Assembly (NCBI GenBank): GCA_030608745.1 | Contig: JAUWDQ010000020.1 | Location: forward strand, 1 to 17,036 | From: Pseudomonadota bacterium | Lineage (GTDB): Bacteria > Desulfobacterota > BSN033 > WVXP01 > G020346125 | DNA length: 17,036 bases | Reading direction: 5' to 3' | Translations under genes and position numbers: made by a program | The notes under the pieces: model-generated | Told to the model about the DNA's origin: nothing | Databases searched by the model: none | The model's input: the letters and a program-made list of their open reading frames with translations, nothing else | Shown here: positions 1-6,758 of the stretch, in pieces | Position numbering within the stretch: the stretch's first letter is position 1 | How the letters are laid out: each line of letters opens with the position of its first letter

Positions 1-599
1 TTGGCGTTGAGGGCCGTCTCCAAGGTAATGGGCTCTCGGAACTGGGCGTTTGGATTGTTCAGCCCATTTCGTCTATTTTTGACCGAGACCATGGCCAACT
101 GTTCTTTTGTCGTCCCATACCGTTTCATGTGCTGTTTGGCAACCATGGCAAAGGCCGGGGGCGGTAATCCCAATCCCTGCGCCCCATCCCAGTCATGGTC
201 TACCGATGCCAATTCGCTGTAGAAGACCTCCCATTTCTCGGGCATATAGAGCTTTTCTCCCCCGATCACCATCACGATATCGGCTATGCCGCTTCTGATG
301 AGCCCGTAGGCGAGGATGATGCCAGAGCTTCCGCTGGCGCATAATAATTCAACCCTGGCACAGATGGTTCTGGGCTTGATGCCAAGGTATTCGGCCACAA
401 CAGGAGCAAGATGTGTTTGGAAAGCACTGCGCTCCGTATAAGCGGAAGCCACCAATAATCCGTCTATGACCTTGTTGGTGATGGCCTTGTTGTCATCAAA
501 GCAAGCCTTACCGGCTTCCTGAAACATATCCCTGAGGGAGGCTTCTCGGACCCCCCACGCGCACATTCCACCGGCAATGATGCACACATTCTTCATCAT
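1..599 (-). CDS. Thiolase-family protein (SCP2/archaeal-type acetyl-CoA acetyltransferase), 3' end cut off by window edge
   Basis: I read this gene from the reverse complement. It begins MMKNVCIIAGG and stays open for 199 codons to the edge, so the C-terminal half is missing. The context ELLCASGSSG places the candidate nucleophilic Cys at residue 87. The following segment (AYGLIRSGIADIVMVIGGEK, then GLGLPPPAFAMVAKQHMKRYG) is typical of the SCP2/archaeal branch of thiolases, which make or cleave beta-ketoacyl-CoA. The start at 599 is chosen because GGAGG lies at 610-606 with a 6-base spacer; ATG 596 is the next codon. Members of this branch often work with a small OB-fold (DUF35) partner, which is not visible here. 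The missing half holds the other catalytic residues, so whether it is a true thiolase or a lipid-transfer-like paralogue cannot be judged. Confidence 0.85.
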   Translation of the reverse strand, partial: MMKNVCIIAGGMCAWGVREASLRDMFQEAGKACFDDNKAITNKVIDGLLVASAYTERSAFQTHLAPVVAEYLGIKPRTICARVELLCASGSSGIILAYGLIRSGIADIVMVIGGEKLYMPEKWEVFYSELASVDHDWDGAQGLGLPPPAFAMVAKQHMKRYGTTKEQLAMVSVKNRRNGLNNPNAQFREPITLETALNA

Positions 600-666
600 C
601 CATTACCTCCCCATTATCGAGCTATTGCCATTCTCCAAGGCCTTGCGAGAATTTTCGCACTGTTTT

Positions 667-697
667 ATTATAAACTATTAAGCTCTGATGATGTCAA
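667..697 (-). promoter_or_regulatory. Predicted sigma70-type promoter for the thiolase gene
   Basis: On the minus strand there is a perfect TTGACA (697-692) and a perfect TATAAT (672-667), separated by 19 bases. This is two bases longer than the optimum. It lies about 65 bases upstream of the thiolase start codon. Both hexamers are exact, but the long spacer lowers the certainty; a spacer of this length often needs an activator. Confidence 0.5.
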
Positions 698-804
698 CTC
701 GCTTTTTGAGGGGTTCATTCGCTTTTGGCAACGACGTCTCCGGTTAGTTGCACGAAAGCGACAAATTCAGCCGTACCTTACCTCAAGCACAAGAGGAGGA
801 GTAG

Positions 805-1584
805 ATGATAACCGGTGGGACTGATATCGGCTCTTTGTCAGTGGAATCTGTGGTCTTCGAGGCGGATAGGGGGATGATTGGGTATTCCATCGTTCTTACC
901 GGGGCAAACAGTAGAAAGTCCTCTGAGGTCTCCCTTGAACAGGCCCTCAGTTCAGGCCGTGTGAAGCGGACCGATGTCTCCTATATCGTTTCGACGGGAT
1001 GCGGTAGAGAAATATCAGGTTTCGCCGATGAAAGCATTACCGAGATTACCTGTTTGGCCAAAGGGGTCCATTATCTCTTCCCGGATTGTAGAACCATTAT
1101 CGACATCGGGGGGCAGGATACGAAGGTCATTAACGTCGATGAAAGGGGAAGGGTTACCGGCTTCGATATGAACGATAAATGCGCGGCCGGGACGGGGAGG
1201 TTCTTGGAGGTTATGGCCATGGCGTTGAACGTGGATTTGGAGGCGATGGGGGAACGGTCGCTCCATTTCAAGGAGGATATCGAGATCAGCAGCCTCTGCA
1301 CCGTCTTTGCCGAATCGGAGGTGGTTTCCCTGGTTTCAGAGGGAAGGGAAGTGGAGGACATCCTGCATGCCTTGAACAAGGCTGTTGCAGATAGAACCGT
1401 GAGTCTCCTGGAGCGAGGAAGACCGGGGGGTAAGATCGCGATGACAGGTGGAGTGGCAAAGAATCTGGGCGTGGTGCGAGCTATAGAAGAGAGGCTGGGA
1501 AAATCCATGATGGTATACCACGAACCCCAAATTGTAGGAGCCTTGGGAGCGGCATTGATCGCCAAGGAGAGGATGGAGGGTTAG
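805..1584 (+). CDS. Acyl-CoA dehydratase activase (BadF/BadG/HgdC ATPase family)
   Basis: This 259-residue protein is the size of HgdC-type activases. These are homodimeric [4Fe-4S] ATPases that inject one electron into 2-hydroxyacyl-CoA dehydratases or benzoyl-CoA reductases. Visible motifs are the N-terminal phosphate loop TDIGS (6-10), TGCGR (64-68, usually TGYGR), DIGGQDTK (100-107), MNDKCAAGTGRF (122-133), SSLCTVFAESEV (162-173) and TGGVAKN near the C-terminus. Cys126 and Cys165 match the two cysteines that hold the cluster at the dimer interface. The Lys often found just after the first loop (DIGSxxxK) is not evident here. ATG 805 has a strong GAGGAGGA at 793-800. No dehydratase or reductase subunits lie beside it, so its substrate enzyme is unknown. 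The divergent thiolase hints at acyl-CoA metabolism. Confidence 0.9.
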   Translation: MITGGTDIGSLSVESVVFEADRGMIGYSIVLTGANSRKSSEVSLEQALSSGRVKRTDVSYIVSTGCGREISGFADESITEITCLAKGVHYLFPDCRTIIDIGGQDTKVINVDERGRVTGFDMNDKCAAGTGRFLEVMAMALNVDLEAMGERSLHFKEDIEISSLCTVFAESEVVSLVSEGREVEDILHALNKAVADRTVSLLERGRPGGKIAMTGGVAKNLGVVRAIEERLGKSMMVYHEPQIVGALGAALIAKERMEG

Positions 1585-1808
1585 CGTTGATCACCCAACG
1601 GCCCCCTTTCGTTCTGTTGAATTCCAACCCATCCATGTCGTTCTCGCCACGTAGGAAATGATATATTTCATAAAGGAACACCCTTGTCCCTGAGCGTAAT
1701 CTGCCAGTATTCCAATATTCCAGGTCAAGCCCAGCCCTGAGTTCCTATACGATCAGGTTACGGAAACACTACCTATGAGAATCAGGAATCGTCAGAAGGA
1801 GCTTCGCC

Positions 1809-1838
1809 TTGACAAGGAAATTTCGCGTAGTATATCAT
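1809..1838 (+). promoter_or_regulatory. Predicted sigma70-type promoter, probably for the nadK cluster
   Basis: There is an exact TTGACA at 1809-1814 and TATCAT at 1833-1838 (5 of 6 bases of TATAAT), with an 18-base spacer. If used for nadK, the leader would be about 255 bases. No other gene start lies between. Confidence 0.4.
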
Positions 1839-1958
1839 GAATTCCTGAACAGGGAGCTTATCAAGCATATTACAAGCAAAATGCGGAACTTCATGTATAA
1901 TCGAAACACCAGGAAAGACTCTGAAAGGGTCGCTCTTCGCTGCTCAAAATATTTTTTC

Positions 1959-1985
1959 GACCATTCTAAGGTTCGCTTCACTGCA
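1959..1985. repeat. Short dispersed repeat, copy A
   Basis: The 27-base core GACCATTCTAAGGTTCGCTT plus CACTGCA matches 5288-5314 at 25 of 27 positions. Flanking bases on the left (TCGCTG, then an A/T-rich stretch) are also similar. Both copies lie in intergenic DNA downstream of a plus-strand gene. Only two copies are in the window, so the family name is unknown. Confidence 0.7.
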
Positions 1986-2098
1986 CTCGTAGTTAACGTA
2001 AAATGCAGACCGCAGCACCGCAACACTGCATGATTTTGTGCTCAGAGCTCCTTTTCCGAGTTTTTCAGAGATCTCACTAAGGGAAAGGGTTTGGGGTT

Positions 2099-2953
2099 TT
2101 GAAGAGGGTAGGCATTCTCCTGAAGGGAAATAAACCCGAGGCCATTGAGATTACAAGGGAGCTCATCCGGTGGTTCGGTGAACGTCACATCGACGTTTAC
2201 CTGGAGGATGAGGTGGCCGGGCAATTCGAAGGCTCGGCGGGTTGCCCGAAGGAAGCTCTTCCATCGCGGGTAGAGGTTATTCTCGTGTTGGGGGGAGATG
2301 GGACCCTTCTGAGCGTGGTGAGATTGATGGGAGAGAATCAGGTTCCCATCCTGGGGGTCAATTTAGGAGGGCTTGGGTTCCTTACGGAGATAACTTTGGA
2401 TAACCTCTACAAGGTATTGGAGGGGTTGATCCAGGGAGACTATAAGTGTCATAGGAGAATGACCCTCCATATCCGTGTCCTGAGGAAAGGGGAGATGGCG
2501 GCCGATTTCACCGTCTTAAACGATGTGGTAATCAATAAGGGCGCATTGGCCAGGATCATCGACTTGGAGACCACCATCAATAATGAATACTTAACGACCT
2601 TCAAGGCCGATGGGTTGATCATTTCCACCCCAACGGGTTCCACAGCCTATTCGCTTTCCGCCGGGGGACCCATCGTGTACCCTTCTCTGGAAACCATTGT
2701 TATTACCCCAATTTGCCCCCATACGTTGACCAATAGGCCCATTATCATCCCGGATGATGCAGTCATCAAGTCAACCCTCAATTCGAAGGATGAGGAGGTC
2801 ATGTTGACTTTGGATGGACAGGTAGGCTTTTCCCTGCAGTTTGGGGATACCGTGGAGGTCCAAAAGGGAGGGAATACCATCCTGCTCATCGAATCCCCGT
2901 ATAAAAGCTATTTTGAGGTGCTGAGGACGAAGCTGAGATGGGGTGAACGATAA
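2099..2953 (+). CDS. nadK: NAD kinase
   Basis: The 284-residue product phosphorylates NAD to NADP with ATP in the cytoplasm. The diagnostic GGDGT motif is at 65-69, followed by VPILGVNLGGLGFLTE (82-97). NDVVI is at 141-145, and the conserved substrate loop DGLIISTPTGSTAYSLSAGG is at 171-190. Length and motif order are normal for bacterial NadK. The start is TTG at 2099: an in-frame TAA at 2078 excludes a longer form, and the next ATG would remove the first beta strand. The ribosome site is weak (a GGGAAAGGG run near 2081). recN follows after an 81-base gap with no clear terminator, an arrangement I recall from other deltaproteobacteria. Confidence 0.95.
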   Translation: MKRVGILLKGNKPEAIEITRELIRWFGERHIDVYLEDEVAGQFEGSAGCPKEALPSRVEVILVLGGDGTLLSVVRLMGENQVPILGVNLGGLGFLTEITLDNLYKVLEGLIQGDYKCHRRMTLHIRVLRKGEMAADFTVLNDVVINKGALARIIDLETTINNEYLTTFKADGLIISTPTGSTAYSLSAGGPIVYPSLETIVITPICPHTLTNRPIIIPDDAVIKSTLNSKDEEVMLTLDGQVGFSLQFGDTVEVQKGGNTILLIESPYKSYFEVLRTKLRWGER

Positions 2954-3034
2954 GTCCCGCTAAAACCGCAATCGTCTTTCCCTCGTCCGAGGCCGATTGT
3001 CCCCAACGGGGTCTACAGGGCCTTAACCCTAAAG

Positions 3035-4786
3035 ATGCTTTCGGAATTACAGATAAGGGATTTCGCCATCATCGATAAGCTGAAGATTTCCTTCTCCAAG
3101 GGATTGAACGTCCTGACGGGGGAGACGGGAACGGGGAAATCCATCATCATCAATGCCGTAAATATGATTTTAGGGGATAAGGCCTCGGATGACCTCATCC
3201 GCACATCGGCCAAGGAGGGCATAGTCGAGGCCTTGTTTGATATCGTGGGAAATGAAACGCTGGGTGAGAAACTGAGGGGAAAGGGATTCGAAATCAAGGA
3301 AAGCATGGTCATGAAGCGAGTAATATCGAGGGGGGGGAAGAGCAGGGCTTTCATTAATGGAAACTTGGCGACCCTTGCTCTTTTGGGCTCCTTCGGCGAC
3401 GAATCTCTCAATATTTATGGACAACATGAGCATCAAAACCTCCAACGTCATGAGGGGCATATCGATATCTTGGATGAGTTTGGAGGCCTGGTGGAGCTTC
3501 GGTTAGACTATCAGGACCGTTTTAGGAGGCTCATGCAGATAAGAAAGGAGCTTCGGGAACTCAAGGCCCATGAAGAGCGGATATCCAGGGAAAGGGAGTT
3601 GATGACCTTTCAGCTGGGGGAGATCGAGTCGGCCCAGCTCCAGCCGCGGGAAGACCAAAGCCTCACAGAGGAGAGGGGGGTCTTGATGAATGCCGAGAAG
3701 CTGTTGGAGCATTCCCAGGGAGCTGAACAAACGCTCTACTCCGGGGAGAGCTCCGTTGTGGAGAAGCTCAATGGCGTTTTGGAAAAGGTGAGGGAATTGG
3801 TCCGGATCGATCCATCGGTCTCTCCCTTGGTCCAAACCCTTGAGTCCGCCCTTTATCAGGTGGAAGATGTCGCACTCTCCCTAAGGAACTATGGCCAAAA
3901 GGTGGATGTAAACCCCGAGAGGCTTGAAGAGATTGAGGCGAGGTTGGACGAGATTAACCGCCTAAAGAGGAAGTATGGACCAACTCTGGGCGATATTTTC
4001 GCGTTCAGGAAGAAGGTAGAGGACGAGCTCAGGGATATGGCAACCAGCGAAGATCGAGCCGGCGAGTTGGAATCAGAGGAAATGAAGCTGGGAGAGGAGA
4101 TCCTATCGTTGGCCAGGGGTTTATCAGAGAAGAGGAGCATGATAGCAAGGCGATTGGAGGAAGAGGTCGAAAAGGAGCTGGCAGACCTGGACATGGGTAA
4201 GACCCGTTTTCGCGTTCGGATCGAGGGAGTTGACAAGGGGGGAGCAAAGGAAGTCCATGGGGATTTGCGCATCGGGGAATTCCATTTGAACGCCAAGGGA
4301 ATGGATGAGGTGGAATTCCTCATCTCGCCAAATATCGGGGAGGCGTTAAAACCCTTATCCAAAATTGCGTCGGGAGGTGAGCTCTCTCGTATCATGCTCG
4401 CCATGAAGACCATATTGGCCGAAATGGGAGAGGGGCAGACCCTCATATTTGATGAGGTGGATGCTGGTATCGGGGGCGCGACGGCAGAGGTGGTCGGGAG
4501 GAAGTTACATACCCTCTCCAGGCACCATCAGGTTCTCTGCGTAACGCACCTTCCCCAGATCGCCTGTTTCGCTGATACTCACCATTTCGTGAGCAAGGAG
4601 GCCAAGGGAGGCAGAACCATTACCAAGGTCAAAAAGCTGGAGGGTGATGGGATTGCCGATGAGATCGCCCGCATGTTAGGGGGAGTGAGGATTACCTCAA
4701 GAACGAGGGCTCACGCAAGGGAGATGATCGAAAATACCAAAGGACAGGGAAAAGTAGATAGCCTAGGGAAGAGCGGAGAGAGATAG
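3035..4786 (+). CDS. recN: DNA repair protein RecN (SMC-like ATPase)
   Basis: RecN is a cytoplasmic SMC-family ATPase that acts at double-strand breaks during recombinational repair. This 583-residue product has the N-terminal FAIID element (10-14), Walker A GETGTGKS (29-36), a long charged coiled-coil middle (roughly 150-380), the ABC signature ASGGELSRIMLA, and Walker B LIFDEVDAGIGG with Asp473-Glu474. CVTHLPQIACFADTHHFVSK is the typical RecN C-terminal signature. It is slightly longer than the E. coli protein (553). ATG 3035 begins directly at the conserved LSELQIRDFAIID block; no strong ribosome site precedes it. The next gene starts 8 bases after its stop, suggesting co-translation. Confidence 0.95.
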   Translation: MLSELQIRDFAIIDKLKISFSKGLNVLTGETGTGKSIIINAVNMILGDKASDDLIRTSAKEGIVEALFDIVGNETLGEKLRGKGFEIKESMVMKRVISRGGKSRAFINGNLATLALLGSFGDESLNIYGQHEHQNLQRHEGHIDILDEFGGLVELRLDYQDRFRRLMQIRKELRELKAHEERISRERELMTFQLGEIESAQLQPREDQSLTEERGVLMNAEKLLEHSQGAEQTLYSGESSVVEKLNGVLEKVRELVRIDPSVSPLVQTLESALYQVEDVALSLRNYGQKVDVNPERLEEIEARLDEINRLKRKYGPTLGDIFAFRKKVEDELRDMATSEDRAGELESEEMKLGEEILSLARGLSEKRSMIARRLEEEVEKELADLDMGKTRFRVRIEGVDKGGAKEVHGDLRIGEFHLNAKGMDEVEFLISPNIGEALKPLSKIASGGELSRIMLAMKTILAEMGEGQTLIFDEVDAGIGGATAEVVGRKLHTLSRHHQVLCVTHLPQIACFADTHHFVSKEAKGGRTITKVKKLEGDGIADEIARMLGGVRITSRTRAHAREMIENTKGQGKVDSLGKSGER

Positions 4787-4794
4787 ATACGCAC

Positions 4795-5244
4795 ATGATT
4801 CGGAAGGCAAGGATAGTGGATGTTCGGGCAATTCAGGGGCTCATCGAGGGATCGGCCTCCAAGGGGGAAATGCTCCATCGATCCTTGAGCGAGATTTACG
4901 ATAATATCAGGGACTTTTATGTCTTTCAAGGGAATCGATCACTCTTGGGTACCTGCGCTCTCCACATATGTTGGGAAGATCTAGCGGAGATACGCTCCTT
5001 GATGGTGTTGGAAGATGAAAGGAGGAAGGGGATCGGGTCGAAGTTGGTAAAGGCCTGCTTGAGAGAGGCGAAACAACTGGGTATCCGGAAGGTTTTCGCC
5101 TTGACATATGAGCTCTCCTTTTTTCAAAAATTCGGATTCGGGATTGTGGATAAGGCGACATTACCCCATAAGGTCTGGAGCGATTGCCTCAAATGTGTGA
5201 AGTTTCCCGATTGTGATGAGATCGCGATGACCCTGCAGTTGTAG
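4795..5244 (+). CDS. GNAT N-acetyltransferase of the short ArgA (N-acetylglutamate synthase) type
   Basis: This 149-residue protein consists of one GNAT domain. RPxDV-like start (KARIVDVRAIQGLI, 4-17), HRSLSEIYDNIRDF (28-41), WEDLAEIRSLMV (60-71) and the acetyl-CoA pyrophosphate loop RRKGIGS (76-82) match the acetyltransferase half of N-acetylglutamate synthases. That half occurs as a stand-alone enzyme in many anaerobes. The amino-acid kinase domain of classical ArgA is absent. If the assignment holds, it makes N-acetylglutamate from glutamate and acetyl-CoA, the first step of arginine synthesis. It sits 8 bases behind recN, whose end supplies the only purine-rich ribosome-site candidate (GGAGAG, 4775-4780). 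Another amino-group acetyltransferase activity cannot be excluded. Confidence 0.8.
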   Translation: MIRKARIVDVRAIQGLIEGSASKGEMLHRSLSEIYDNIRDFYVFQGNRSLLGTCALHICWEDLAEIRSLMVLEDERRKGIGSKLVKACLREAKQLGIRKVFALTYELSFFQKFGFGIVDKATLPHKVWSDCLKCVKFPDCDEIAMTLQL

Positions 5245-5287
5245 AGACCCTTGCCCAGGTCCATTTTGCTCGCTGAAAAGAATTTTT

Positions 5288-5314
5288 GACCATTCTAAAG
5301 TTCGCTCCACTGCA
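5288..5314. repeat. Short dispersed repeat, copy B
   Basis: This is the second copy of the 27-base core found at 1959-1985, with two differences (G to A and T to C). It begins 43 bases after the stop codon of the acetyltransferase gene. On the minus strand both copies read as the peptide AV(K/E)RTLEWSK, and two of the differences just outside or inside the core fall on third codon positions. Confidence 0.7.
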
Positions 5315-5393
5315 AAGGGGGCATTGTACGCTACTTCGTCCCACAACTTGTTTATGACCCCATAAGTATTTGCATATAGGAGAGAATACAAAC

Positions 5394-5529
5394 AAATCCG
5401 AAATCCTAATTTCTAAACCCTAAACAAATACAAAGCACCAATGATCAAATGACCAAAACGTTTAGGATTTGGGCATTTGGATTTAGATATTGTTTAGGAT
5501 TTAGTGCTTCGGATTTAGGATTTAATCCG
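5394..5529. repeat. A/T-rich interspersed repeat block with TTTAGGATTT units
   Basis: TTTAGGATTT occurs exactly at 5461-5470, 5493-5502 and 5514-5523. The left side carries the opposite orientation (AAATCCTAA at 5401-5409 and CTAAACCCTAAAC after it). AAGCAC at 5433-5438 faces GTGCTT at 5504-5509. The block is thus a loose inverted repeat of about 130 bases, far richer in A/T than the flanking genes. It has no coding capacity. It may act as a two-way terminator or be a small non-autonomous element. Confidence 0.6.
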
Positions 5530-5551
5530 AGTTACGGACCACGAACACGGA

Positions 5552-6391
5552 TCACGGACACGATCCATCCGCTTCTTCCCCCAATATGAGCCTGAGGACC
5601 GTGTTGGCCTGCTGATGGGCAGCAATCCCCACCCTGGGGGCCATGAGGCCGATCCCTGGGCCCGCGGGACTCCTTTGATCGCCCACGATGAAGATCTTGG
5701 ACGAGAATCTCGTAGTCTTAATCGCATTGCTATCGCCGTAGCCCGCTACACCGGAGGCAACTACGATATACGTGTCCGGCATCGCTTCCGATATCGCGTT
5801 GATGAGCATGGTCTTTTCCTCGGCCTTGTCGAAGGCCTCAACGATAATTTCGGCATTACCGAATATCCTTTTCACATTTTTTGGGCGGATTACCGTATGG
5901 TGAGTAATGACCCGGACATAGGGATTAACCTCTTTGAGAGTTTCCCTGATGGCGTCAACCTTTGGCATTCCAATCTGTTGGATAAAATACTGTTGGCGGT
6001 TGAGATTACTGGGTTCCACGACGTCGTAATCAGCCAGGATGAGGGTGCCAACCCCAGTCCTGGTCAAGGCGAGGGCCACCTGGGATCCCAATCCACCCAG
6101 GCCGGCTATCCCCACTGTGCTCCTCTTCACCCTCTCGTGAACCCCCGGGGTGTGCCGGGCAACGATCAGGTATTCCAACTCCCTTTCATCGGGGATTTTC
6201 CCCTTTTCCACGAGGACCACTTCATCGCCATCACTAAGGGGAATGTTTTCGGAAATGGGGAAACCATTGTAGATGATCAGATCTGCAGAGGGATGAAGTG
6301 CCCCTTTGAGATCCAAAAGCATCGTATTGGGAGGGACCTGGCGATCCCTTTCATTGACCTTGATGGTTATAGAATCAATTTTTTCTCCCAT
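5552..6391 (-). CDS. ThiF/MoeB-like adenylyltransferase with N-terminal ThiS-like domain
   Basis: The 279-residue protein has two parts. Residues 1 to about 70 look like a ubiquitin-fold ThiS/MoaD-type domain (ITIKVNERDRQVPPNTMLLD, then LSDGDEVVLVEKGK). Residues 75-275 form an E1-like adenylation domain with GIAGLGGLGSQVA (94-106), DYDVVEPSNLNRQ (121-133) and the PKVDAIRE helix (143-150). Such enzymes adenylate the C-terminal glycine of a sulfur carrier. The zinc CxxC pairs and internal catalytic Cys of E. coli ThiF or MoeB are missing: the only Cys is the second-last residue. This matches the shorter 'family 2' ThiF proteins of anaerobes. It lies 14 bases behind the CooT-like gene and surely shares its transcript. 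No other thiamine or molybdopterin gene is nearby, so the pathway is unproven. Confidence 0.8.
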   Translation of the reverse strand: MGEKIDSITIKVNERDRQVPPNTMLLDLKGALHPSADLIIYNGFPISENIPLSDGDEVVLVEKGKIPDERELEYLIVARHTPGVHERVKRSTVGIAGLGGLGSQVALALTRTGVGTLILADYDVVEPSNLNRQQYFIQQIGMPKVDAIRETLKEVNPYVRVITHHTVIRPKNVKRIFGNAEIIVEAFDKAEEKTMLINAISEAMPDTYIVVASGVAGYGDSNAIKTTRFSSKIFIVGDQRSPAGPGIGLMAPRVGIAAHQQANTVLRLILGEEADGSCP

Positions 6392-6405
6392 GGAATCTCG
6401 GACGG

Positions 6406-6594
6406 TTAACGGGGCTTAAGTTTGATCTTGTGATTAAGGAGATCCACTTCCTCTATGGAGGCTTCGATGATCTCCTCTTCGCCGAAGAGGTTGGTAAGGC
6501 AAAGTTGGGTTCCCCTGGGTTTTATGGAGATGATGTCGGACAAGATCATCTCCTCCTTGCCGTCTTTCATGATATAGGCGTTGGATTGACACAT
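6406..6594 (-). CDS. CooT-family nickel-binding protein
   Basis: This 62-residue protein begins MCQSNAYI and ends EEVDLLNHKIKLKPR, with ISIKPRGTQLCLTNLFGEEE in between. This is the pattern of the small CooT family. Rhodospirillum rubrum CooT is a nickel-binding dimer involved in maturing carbon monoxide dehydrogenase, with Cys2 as the metal ligand; Cys2 is kept here. The ATG at 6594 has GGGAGG at 6609-6604. A promoter lies just upstream. The family name is from memory of its signature; nickel binding and a CODH role are inferences, since no CODH gene is in the window. Confidence 0.8.
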   Translation of the reverse strand: MCQSNAYIMKDGKEEMILSDIISIKPRGTQLCLTNLFGEEEIIEASIEEVDLLNHKIKLKPR

Positions 6595-6616
6595 CGCGAA
6601 TATCCTCCCTTACATA

Positions 6617-6646
6617 AAAATAATGGAGGTTGACGGGGTTTGTCAA
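6617..6646 (-). promoter_or_regulatory. Predicted promoter for the cooT-like/thiF-like operon
   Basis: The minus strand has an exact TTGACA (6646-6641) and TATTTT (6622-6617, 4 of 6), with an 18-base spacer. It lies about 23 bases upstream of the ATG at 6594, leaving a short leader with the ribosome site. Confidence 0.5.
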
Positions 6647-6648
6647 CC
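6628..6648. promoter_or_regulatory. Operator-like perfect inverted repeat between divergent promoters
   Basis: GGTTGAC (6628-6634) and GTCAACC (6642-6648) form a perfect 7+7 palindrome with a 7-base centre. It covers the -35 box and much of the spacer of the minus-strand promoter. It ends about 30 bases before the plus-strand -35 box. The position is right for a repressor site, but it may partly reflect the symmetry of TTGAC itself. Confidence 0.4.
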
Positions 6649-6677
6649 CAACATCAGGGTCCGGAAAAAGGTTCCTA

Positions 6678-6706
6678 TTGACTTTTGCGGGATATGGTGG
6701 TATCAA
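6678..6706 (+). promoter_or_regulatory. Predicted promoter for alr and the following envelope operon
   Basis: TTGACT (6678-6683, 5 of 6) and TATCAA (6701-6706, 4 of 6) have the ideal 17-base spacer. The site lies 50 bases before the alr ATG at 6759. No better promoter is seen between here and fabH, so it may serve the whole run. Confidence 0.4.
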
Positions 6707-6758
6707 ATAAGTTTAATAATTTTTGATTTATTCTTATTTATCAAGCACTTGGAAAATA

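Larger units (their letters stand above)
1585..2098. other. 514-base region without a convincing gene, upstream of nadK
   Basis: No protein of recognisable family is encoded on either strand. A plus-strand open frame of 74 codons (1809-2033) and its minus-strand counterpart have no ribosome site and no familiar motif. The region holds a small A/T palindrome (GAAAT-GATAT-ATTTC near 1657-1671), a promoter-like pair at 1809-1838, a TATAAT at 1896-1901 without a good -35 box, and one copy of a 27-base repeat that recurs near 5300. It may be a long nadK leader or the remains of decayed genes. Confidence 0.5.
5245..5551. other. 307-base junction between convergent genes, filled with repeats
   Basis: The space lies between the ends of the plus-strand acetyltransferase gene and the minus-strand ThiF-like gene. 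It contains copy B of the 27-base dispersed repeat and the A/T-rich TTTAGGATTT block. It then ends in a run of CGGACCACGAACACGGATCA-like direct repeats (about 5534-5562) that slightly overlaps the end of the ThiF-like gene. No classic hairpin-plus-T-run terminator and no gene are visible. Confidence 0.6.

Noticed and set aside
1..222. Plus-strand frame at the left edge
   Set aside because: It is the antisense of the thiolase-family gene, which has a good start, ribosome site, promoter and active-site motif.
1809..2033. 74-codon plus-strand frame in the gap before nadK
   Set aside because: It starts with TTG inside the -35 box of a promoter candidate, has no ribosome site, crosses the dispersed repeat and shows no family pattern.
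3889..4446. 185-codon minus-strand frame inside recN
   Set aside because: Ser/Pro-rich antisense of a conserved RecN region, including the ABC signature.
5615..6409. 264-codon open frame on the plus strand opposite the ThiF-like gene
   Set aside because: It is the antisense of a gene with clear family motifs, lacks recognisable domains, and its length follows from the codon bias of the true gene.
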